This document shows, piece after piece, positions 1 to 4,325 of a DNA stretch of 5,212 nucleotides. Within the stretch, counting starts at the first letter, position 1. Every line of letters begins with the position of its first letter. The position numbers and the translations under genes were made by a program. The DNA comes from Deltaproteobacteria bacterium (GTDB taxonomy: Bacteria > Desulfobacterota > Desulfomonilia > UBA1062): assembly GCA_020053185.1 (NCBI GenBank), contig JAGVNP010000076.1:1-5212 (forward strand), written 5' to 3'. The notes beneath the pieces are model-generated. The model was not told the DNA's origin, made no database searches, and worked only from the letters and a program-made list of their open reading frames with translations.

Positions 1-685
1 AATCTTCCTTGTCTTTGCACTTGAGCATAATCTGTATGCCTGAAGAATCCCTGCCCCTAACTTCCAACCGGTCAAGAGCATTGAGGAGATAATTGATCCT
101 CTGATATCTCGCAAAAGCTTCAATCGAGGACAGACATTTCCCGTCTGAAAGGGCTATGATCTTTTCCTGATTCTTTAAAAGATCTTCAGAAAGCCCCCAC
201 ACAATGTCTTTAAGGAGAATGAGCCTGCTGTTGATGACTTCCATTTCCCGCGCCAGAAAATGATCGGCATTCTTTTCTACAAGGCTGTCCTGACTTGCAG
301 CAAAAGCACTTATTTGCTCCTTCAGACCCTTTAACAGCTCAAGCTTATTATCTGCATGCAGCATATACTGTAGGGATACATCCTGCTTTATGGCATATAT
401 ATCCCTGTCAAAAGCTTCCATGGTCTTTATCGAAAGGTATCCTTCAGGGGTGATTTTCCCTTCAAGGACTTTTTCTATGTTACTATTTTTGATTACATTG
501 TAGTTTTTTAAAAGCCGCTTAAGCAGCGATGCATCACTTTTCTTCTCACCCTTGATCAGGAGAATGCCTGCCAGACCGCAATAGAACATATTGGATAGAC
601 AGGGGAAGAGCACAATTGAAAAATCGGGAAGGGCCTTAGGATCTTTTCCTATATAGATCTTCCACTTCTTCATACCCTTTATCAT
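1..685 (-). CDS. GlmS-like class II glutamine amidotransferase (partial, N-terminal 228 aa)
   Basis: The open frame starts at ATG 685 and runs off the window edge. A TAA directly precedes this ATG in frame, so no longer start is possible; AGAGGTG lies about 11 nt upstream. Residues 36-41 read CGLAGI, like the catalytic Cys-Gly-Ile at the start of class II amidotransferases, and residues 206-217 read RLEVRGRDSSGI, closely matching RLEYRGYDSAGI of GlmS. GlmS makes glucosamine-6-phosphate from fructose-6-phosphate and glutamine. Two things are odd. The cysteine is at position 36 rather than 2, so it would need propeptide removal or a different chemistry. About 170 residues, mostly helical and charged, separate the two motifs, against roughly 20 in ordinary GlmS. 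The isomerase (SIS) domains would be outside the window. Proximity to glmM and a GlmU-like gene supports an amino-sugar role. The coding frame is secure; the exact function is less so. Confidence 0.72.
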   Translation of the reverse strand, partial: MIKGMKKWKIYIGKDPKALPDFSIVLFPCLSNMFYCGLAGILLIKGEKKSDASLLKRLLKNYNVIKNSNIEKVLEGKITPEGYLSIKTMEAFDRDIYAIKQDVSLQYMLHADNKLELLKGLKEQISAFAASQDSLVEKNADHFLAREMEVINSRLILLKDIVWGLSEDLLKNQEKIIALSDGKCLSSIEAFARYQRINYLLNALDRLEVRGRDSSGIQIMLKCKDKED

Positions 686-878
686 TTACCTGCACACCTC
701 TTTCGTGCCTTTGCATATCATAAACTATCTCACACATTTACACTCATCATGCGGAGAAAATCAAGCAAGAGATAGTTCTCAGGTTTACAAGGCAAAGCCA
801 GTTGCAGGAGCATTATGGCTGGTATCATGCACAATGACAATTCCAGAATCTTTTGAGACCTTGACACAATTAGTGATT

Positions 879-963
879 GTCATTGCGAGAAGCACATTCG
901 CTTCGCTCAGTGTAAACTCCGCTTAATCCTGTCCTGAACAAAGTGAAGGATGGCAATCTGACA
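879..963 (+). repeat. Degenerate REP-like repeat, GTCATTGCGAG family (left outer arm)
   Basis: GTCATTGCGAG at 879-889 and GCAATCTGAC at 953-962 are the two ends of a compact repeat whose intact form occurs in inverted orientation at 1181-1208. Here the two halves are separated by about 63 bp that contain further repeat fragments (TTCGCTTCGCTC at 897-908, and CCTGAACAAAGTGAAGGAT around 933-951). It therefore looks like a copy broken up by insertion or recombination with related repeats. Confidence 0.6.
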
Positions 964-999
964 CGAAATGTCATTCTGAGACCGAAGGGCGAAGAATCT

Positions 1000-1130
1000 A
1001 GACCTTTGCATAATTACCCTTGCGGTCATTCCGGGCTTGATCCGGAATCCAGGAAACCATTGATGCGACTGGATTCCCGCCTCCGCGGGAATGACAAATA
1101 TGTGCAGTTTATTCTATTGTGCAAAGGTCT
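1000..1130. mobile_element. 131-bp MITE-like element with terminal inverted repeats and 5-bp target duplication
   Basis: The ends are inverted repeats: AGACCTTTGCATAAT at 1000-1014 against AGACCTTTGCACAAT (reverse complement of 1116-1130), 14 of 15 identical. Perfect direct repeats AATCT flank it at 995-999 and 1131-1135, as expected of a target-site duplication. The element sits at the centre of another palindromic repeat, which becomes continuous if it is removed. It has no transposase gene, so it would have to be mobilised in trans by an insertion sequence sharing these ends. The parent family cannot be decided from this window. Its interior is largely the inverted repeat at 1025-1095. Confidence 0.66.
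1025..1095. repeat. Inverted repeat of the GTCATTCC...GGAATCCAG family
   Basis: The left arm 1025-1052 (GTCATTCCGGGCTTGATCCG, then GAATCCAG) and the right arm 1069-1095 (CTGGATTCCCGCCTCCGCGG, then GAATGAC) are inverse copies with small differences. They enclose a 16-bp loop, and each arm contains its own smaller hairpin. This is a widespread dispersed repeat type, similar in style to the ATTCCC...GGGAAT repeats known from Neisseria. Chance reading frames through it give the familiar LDSRLRGND-type spurious peptides. Confidence 0.75.
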
Positions 1131-1180
1131 AATCTTATAAAATCCTTCGGGTCTTGCCCTCAGGATGACTGTATTACAGT

Positions 1181-1208
1181 CAGATTGCTTCGCTTCGCTC
1201 GCAATGAC
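1181..1208 (-). repeat. REP-like repeat, GTCATTGCGAG family (right outer arm)
   Basis: Read on the minus strand this is a compact unit beginning GTCATTGCGAG, continuing CGAAGCGAAG and ending CAATCTG. Its first 11 bases are the exact inverse of 879-889. It begins 11 bp downstream of the stop codon of the beta-helix gene. Units of this type are common dispersed intergenic repeats in proteobacterial genomes. An odd-length perfect palindrome (GACTGTA-T-TACAGTC, 1167-1181) joins it to the neighbouring repeat arm. Confidence 0.65.
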
Positions 1209-1218
1209 AGCTTGGGTA

Positions 1219-2454
1219 TTATGCAAACGACGGGAGTTTTTTTATGCAGGTGGTTTCTACTTCATTCACAATATTGCTGAGCCACGTTGTTCCGAGCGAA
1301 CGCGTCTCTTTTGATAATCCTTGCATAAACGTTATATAGTCCAAAGAATTCTGCCCCTTTGGAACTGATATCGCCTTAATGAACAACTCCAGTTCCTCTT
1401 TTTTTCCCGAAGAGGAGCAAAGCGTATTGAGGAGTTCTTCTACTTCATTCCATCTCTGTAAAAGTTCTTGTTTCTGCTTTATGAGTTCTTGTGATGCGCC
1501 GCTGTCCATGATCTGCTGGTATTCTTTAAGGGAATTGGGCATCTTTTTTGCAATTGCTGCAAGCCTTTTAATCCTCTCATCCAGGGCCATATCAAGCTTT
1601 TCAATAGATCCATTGAGCAGGGCCTGACTCATTGCATCCGAGCCGAAAAAAAGGCAGCGCACATTGGTATACCACGCCTTGAGAGCGATAATGTTTGCGG
1701 TATATGTAATGTTGTTCCGTATCTTCCGCTTGATCTCCCAGTAAACGTCAGGAATAAAATCCTTTTCCTCGGTCTTTCCGGCCTGACCCATAACGATCTT
1801 GCCATCAGGAATATCGCCCCTGAAAACGGTTCCTGCAGCGATAACCGTACCAAAACCTATAATCGAAGGCCCCACAAGGCCTCCCTGTCCGCCAAGGAAT
1901 ATGGGCCTCTGGTCGAGCATGACGCCTCTGGGAACATCGCCTATCAGAGAAGCCGTTGCTTTATCCTGGTTCGGCGTATAGTTGAAGTGGATGTAGGAGC
2001 TACCCACCTCGCTGTGATCTTTCCGGCTCGTTCCTCCGGCCATTAGACAGTCACAAAAATTGATCAGGCTTCCCAGGGTCACAAATGGCAGGAGTATGGT
2101 GTGTTTGAGTCCTACAGTATGGGCGCCGTTTGCTTCTTCTTCAAGTATGCACGCATCCCGCACATATGCCCCGCAGGCCATGCTGGATCTATCCAGAAAA
2201 ACGGACTCTTTGAAGAATCCGCCCCCTAGTTCCACTTCGCGGCCGATCTGGCAATCCTGTATTGTAACAGGACCCTCCTGACCGAGTTTAGTCTTGGCCA
2301 TTATAACGGTCTTTTTCCCATAGATCTTACATCCTGAAAAGATCGTCACACCTGAAGCAATCTTTGCAATATCAACCTCGTCACCGATATCGACGCTGTC
2401 GGGATTAGGAATCCTGACTCCTTTTGCTATGAGCGCCTTTACCTTTTCATTCAT
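1219..2454 (-). CDS. GlmU-like left-handed beta-helix protein without uridyltransferase domain
   Basis: A 411-residue protein with GGAG 6 nt before the ATG. Residues about 17-225 carry hexapeptide-style repeats (for example VTIFSGCKIYG, VTIQDCQIGREVELGG, IIGFGTVIAAGTVF) typical of a left-handed parallel beta-helix, as in the acetyltransferase half of GlmU. By eye, K117, N158-Y159 and K165 line up with GlmU residues that bind GlcN-1-P and acetyl-CoA (VEMKK, CNYDG and the following lysine), followed by IGD in both. The GlmU catalytic histidine region reads GSLINFCDC here, with no clear histidine. The GxGxGTRM nucleotidyltransferase domain is absent. Residues about 235-411 are predicted helical with a charged middle, unlike GlmU. 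It lies 46 bp after glmM on the same strand, which suggests co-transcription and an amino-sugar role. It may be an acetyltransferase, a sugar-nucleotide binding partner or a regulator; activity cannot be settled from sequence. Confidence 0.82.
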   Translation of the reverse strand: MNEKVKALIAKGVRIPNPDSVDIGDEVDIAKIASGVTIFSGCKIYGKKTVIMAKTKLGQEGPVTIQDCQIGREVELGGGFFKESVFLDRSSMACGAYVRDACILEEEANGAHTVGLKHTILLPFVTLGSLINFCDCLMAGGTSRKDHSEVGSSYIHFNYTPNQDKATASLIGDVPRGVMLDQRPIFLGGQGGLVGPSIIGFGTVIAAGTVFRGDIPDGKIVMGQAGKTEEKDFIPDVYWEIKRKIRNNITYTANIIALKAWYTNVRCLFFGSDAMSQALLNGSIEKLDMALDERIKRLAAIAKKMPNSLKEYQQIMDSGASQELIKQKQELLQRWNEVEELLNTLCSSSGKKEELELFIKAISVPKGQNSLDYITFMQGLSKETRSLGTTWLSNIVNEVETTCIKKLPSFA

Positions 2455-2472
2455 GGTCTACTCCATTACAGT

Positions 2473-2492
2473 GCCATGCCTATGTGCATGGC
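2473..2492 (-). other. Intergenic hairpin between glmM and the GlmU-like gene
   Basis: A perfect 7-bp inverted repeat (GCCATGC / GCATGGC) with a 6-nt loop fills part of the 46-bp spacer. It has no T-run after it on the minus strand, so it is not a standard intrinsic terminator. It ends 8 nt before the GGAG ribosome-binding site of the downstream gene. It could act in mRNA stability or processing. Confidence 0.45.
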
Positions 2493-2500
2493 TTTCCTGA

Positions 2501-3850
2501 TCAGCCGATCTTACGGGTGATCACATCTGCGATCTTGCGGCAGTAGATTTCGGTGTCCTTTTCAGTCGGCCCTTCCACCATAACCCGGCACATATTCTGG
2601 GTGCCGGAATAGCGAACGAGCACCCTGCCCTTGTCTCCGAGCTTCTTCTCAACTTCCTGAATCACTTTTACGATCTCAGGTATTGTATTGATGTCCGGCT
2701 TTGAGGTTACGTCGATGTTGATGAGTCTCTGGGGAAAAACTTTCATGATTTTGGCTAGATTTGAGAGCGGCTTACCTTCGTATTTCATTGCACTCAACAA
2801 TTGTAGCGCTGCAATAATTCCATCACCAGTGGTGTGGTGATCTGAAAAGATAATGTGCCCTGAATCCTCACCGCCTATCGAGGCATCTTTTGCCAGCATC
2901 TCTGCAAGCACATATCGGTCCCCCACCTTGGTGGTTATGGTCTTTACCCCTAATTCTTTGAACGCCAGGCCCATACCGATATTACTCATCACCGTGTTCA
3001 CCACGAGATTTTTTTTCAGTGTTCCTTTCTTTTTCATGACAGAGGTGCATATTGCTATCATCTGGTCGCCTGTTAAGACATTTCCCTTCTCGTCCACAGC
3101 AATAACTCTATCACCATCTCCGTCAAAGGCAAAACCAACATCTGCCCTGTTTTTCACAACCTCATTTGCAAGGGTCTCCGGGTGCTGGGAGCCGCAATCC
3201 TTATTGATATTTTTCCCATCCGGCTCATGGAAGAGCGGGATAACCTCTGCGCCGAGTTCAAAGAAAACTTCGGGCGCTACTTTATATGTTGCACCGTTCG
3301 CGCAGTCCAGAACGATTTTCATGCCCTCAAGAGTGTACTCGGCAGGAAATGAGTTCTTCAAAAAAACGATATACCGGCCTCGGGCGTCATCAATCCGGTA
3401 GGCTTTTCCCATGTCAGAAGGGTCCACATGGAGACTGGGAAGATCATCCGAGGTGATAAGCTTCTCAAAATTATTTTCCTTGGCATCCGGCAATTTAAAT
3501 CCATCGCTAGAGAAGATTTTTATGCCGTTGTCCTGATAGGGATTGTGGGATGCCGATATAACTATGCCAGCGTCTGCCCGCATGCTCACCGTCAAAAATG
3601 CTACACCGGGAGTGGTCATGGGACCCACAATCAATGCATCTGCACCCATGGAACAGATCCCGGATACAAGAGCATTCTCAAGCATATAGCCCGAAAGCCT
3701 TGTGTCTTTACCAATCAGTATCCGCGGGGTATGCCCTTTTTTCCGTGAAATATACGCAATTGCCCGGCCTACACGCAGGGCCATCTCTGAAGTCATGGGG
3801 TATACATTGGCAACACCCCTGATACCATCGGTTCCGAAAAGTCTAGCCAT
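2501..3850 (-). CDS. glmM: Phosphoglucosamine mutase GlmM
   Basis: A 449-residue alpha-D-phosphohexomutase that interconverts glucosamine-6-phosphate and glucosamine-1-phosphate on the way to UDP-GlcNAc, in the cytoplasm. The diagnostic motifs are in order: the FGTDGIRG start (residues 5-12), the active-site loop SASHNP (99-104) with the phosphorylated serine at S101, the Mg-binding loop DGDGDR (243-248), the sugar-binding loop GEDSGH (327-332), and the phosphate-binding loop RYSGTQNMCRVMVEG from 413. The last differs slightly from the usual RPSGTE, with Tyr and Gln replacing Pro and Glu. Length is close to the E. coli enzyme (445 aa) and all four domains appear complete. I chose ATG 3850 over the in-frame TTG at 3856 because AGGTGA is 7 nt from the ATG but only 1 nt from the TTG. 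It lies between the HesB-like selenoprotein gene and the GlmU-like gene. Confidence 0.96.
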   Translation of the reverse strand: MARLFGTDGIRGVANVYPMTSEMALRVGRAIAYISRKKGHTPRILIGKDTRLSGYMLENALVSGICSMGADALIVGPMTTPGVAFLTVSMRADAGIVISASHNPYQDNGIKIFSSDGFKLPDAKENNFEKLITSDDLPSLHVDPSDMGKAYRIDDARGRYIVFLKNSFPAEYTLEGMKIVLDCANGATYKVAPEVFFELGAEVIPLFHEPDGKNINKDCGSQHPETLANEVVKNRADVGFAFDGDGDRVIAVDEKGNVLTGDQMIAICTSVMKKKGTLKKNLVVNTVMSNIGMGLAFKELGVKTITTKVGDRYVLAEMLAKDASIGGEDSGHIIFSDHHTTGDGIIAALQLLSAMKYEGKPLSNLAKIMKVFPQRLINIDVTSKPDINTIPEIVKVIQEVEKKLGDKGRVLVRYSGTQNMCRVMVEGPTEKDTEIYCRKIADVITRKIG

Positions 3851-3857
3851 AGTCAAT

Positions 3858-3863
3858 TCACCT
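3858..3863 (-). promoter_or_regulatory. Ribosome-binding site deciding the glmM start
   Basis: AGGTGA on the minus strand is 7 nt upstream of ATG 3850. The alternative TTG at 3856 would have only 1 nt of spacing, so the shorter protein beginning MARLFGTDGIRG is preferred. Confidence 0.75.
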
Positions 3864-3874
3864 GCACTTTAACT

Positions 3875-3898
3875 TGCGGCTACTTACCATTTGCCGCA
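3875..3898 (-). other. Small hairpin between the selenoprotein gene and glmM
   Basis: TGCGGC (3875-3880) and GCCGCA (3893-3898) form a 6-bp perfect stem with a 12-nt loop, 27 nt after the stop codon of the HesB-like gene. There is no T-tract, so it is at best a weak terminator or an mRNA 3'-end stabiliser. A second small inverted repeat, CTAATG/CATTAG (3913-3918 and 3924-3929), overlaps that stop codon. Confidence 0.35.
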
Positions 3899-3925
3899 TC
3901 ATATGACATGAACTAATGGCGATCA

Positions 3926-4246
3926 TTAGCAGCCTGAGCAGCCTCCTCCGCATGCGGTTGATTGGTCTTTTGGGAGGTTTGAAGATATTGAAAAGCCTGA
4001 ACCCCTTGGGGTTGTGATGTAGTCGACTTTGATCGGCTTGGCTTTTTCAAAAAGTGGAGTTTCAATCATATAAGTGATTCCGTCATATTCAAATGTCTGA
4101 TCGCCATCTTTTGGCTCATCCAGAGCCATACCCAGAGAGGGCCCTGATCACCCACCTTCGAACATCTGTATCCGTATAGAAGAGATCTTCCTTTCCTTGG
4201 CGATCTCTTTAAGCATCTCTCTTGCTTTTTCTGAAACCTCAAACAT
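3926..4246 (-). CDS. HesB-like selenoprotein (IscA/HesB Fe-S family), in-frame TGA read as Sec
   Basis: A 106-residue protein beginning MFEVSEKAREM, with AAGGAAG placed 7 nt (from AGGA) before ATG 4246. The frame is open except for one TGA at 4150-4148 (residue 33), within MFEGG-U-SGPSLGMALDEP. Both sides are clearly one HesB/IscA domain: the N-terminal helix and strand before the TGA, then the beta-rich core, DYITTPRGSGFSISS, and a cysteine-rich tail CGGGCSGC (C99, C103, C106). In IscA the first metal or cluster ligand is the Cys of SGCSGMAY, which is where the TGA falls, so selenocysteine would replace that ligand. HesB-like selenoproteins are an established bacterial family. A SECIS-like hairpin follows the TGA. 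Likely role: Fe-S cluster carrier or metal handling; the exact function of the Sec form is not established here. Ordinary annotation would start at internal ATG 4129 and give a 67-residue fragment. The host must have SelA/B/C/D. Confidence 0.92.
4112..4150 (-). promoter_or_regulatory. Candidate bacterial SECIS element for the HesB-like Sec codon
   Basis: After the TGA (4150-4148), the mRNA can form a 6-bp stem UGGCUC/GAGCCA (4128-4123 with 4117-4112) closing a 5-nt loop UGGAU. The loop begins 26 nt after the UGA and has a G at position 2, in line with known bacterial SECIS rules (short G-containing apical loop, roughly 16-37 nt from UGA). A lower stem is also possible between UGAUC at the Sec codon and GAUCA at 4102-4098. 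I did not compute folding energies. Confidence 0.62.
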
Positions 4247-4279
4247 CAGCGCTTCCTTTCTGTGTGTAATATCTTGCAT

Positions 4280-4308
4280 CCTCTATCGCTGCTCAATGCA
4301 TATGTCAA
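4280..4308 (-). promoter_or_regulatory. Candidate sigma-70 type promoter for the HesB-like gene
   Basis: On the minus strand a perfect TTGACA (4308-4303) is followed, after 17 bp, by TAGAGG (4285-4280), a weak -10 match. Transcription would begin around 4272, leaving a leader of about 25 nt that contains the ribosome-binding site. TATGCA is directly repeated on both sides of the -35 box (4318-4313 and 4302-4297), which may be an operator or chance. A promoter here would separate the HesB/glmM genes from the helicase gene. Confidence 0.42.
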
Positions 4309-4325
4309 GTTTTGCATATTTTTAC

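Larger units (their letters stand above)
970..1169. repeat. Palindromic repeat (GTCATYCTGAG family) split by an insertion
   Basis: The left arm at 970-999 begins GTCATTCTGAG and ends GAAGAATCT. The right arm at 1141-1169 is its imperfect inverse (minus strand: GTCATCCTGAG, ending CGAAGGATT). The arms are separated by the 131-bp element at 1000-1130 plus one target duplication. Removing these joins the arms through an AT-rich centre (TTATAA), giving one quasi-palindrome of about 64 bp. This looks like the pre-insertion state of the locus. Confidence 0.68.
686..1218. other. 533-bp intergenic region, repeat-rich
   Basis: No credible gene is visible here on either strand. The left part (686-878) carries the ribosome-binding site of the glmS-like gene and one weak inverted repeat (AACTATCTC 723-731 with GAGATAGTT 769-777); otherwise I see nothing in it. 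The right part (879-1208) is filled by nested dispersed repeats listed separately. The gap is far larger than the other spacers in the window (46-79 bp), so the glmS-like gene may have its own promoter here, but I could not identify convincing -35/-10 boxes. Confidence 0.8.

Noticed and set aside
785..883. Minus-strand 32-codon frame MTITNCVKVSKDSGIVIVHD..., which looks mildly protein-like
   Set aside because: Its ATG lies inside the GTCATTGCGAG repeat, there is no ribosome-binding site, and I recognise no family with confidence. At most it is a relic of a gene fragment.
705..926. Plus-strand 73-codon frame
   Set aside because: It starts in the leader of the glmS-like gene and runs into repeats, with no ribosome-binding site and no recognisable domain.
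943..1226. Open frames of 65 and 66 codons on opposite strands through the repeat region (peptides with LDSRLRGNDK and FPRRRESS)
   Set aside because: They translate the GTCATTCC and GTCATTGCGAG repeats, a well-known source of spurious small proteins. They have no ribosome-binding site and overlap each other on both strands.
1237..1243. Run of seven A on the coding strand near the end of the GlmU-like gene as a programmed frameshift site
   Set aside because: It lies only a few codons before the stop. The -1 frame merely runs into the repeat sequence and encodes nothing recognisable.
2853..3401. Plus-strand 182-codon frame opposite glmM
   Set aside because: It is the antisense shadow of a highly conserved enzyme gene; its composition follows from glmM codons. 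The other plus-strand frames over glmM, the GlmU-like gene and the helicase gene fail for the same reason.
3926..4129. A stand-alone 67-aa protein starting at ATG 4129
   Set aside because: It would lack the N-terminal strand and first ligand of the HesB fold, and it has no ribosome-binding site. The upstream frame continues the same domain through a TGA with a SECIS-like hairpin, so this is the tail of a selenoprotein.
4130..4246. The TGA as a pseudogene-making nonsense mutation
   Set aside because: The frame is otherwise intact, the stop falls exactly at the family's ligand position and a spaced hairpin follows. A random mutation is the less likely explanation, though sequence alone cannot fully exclude it.
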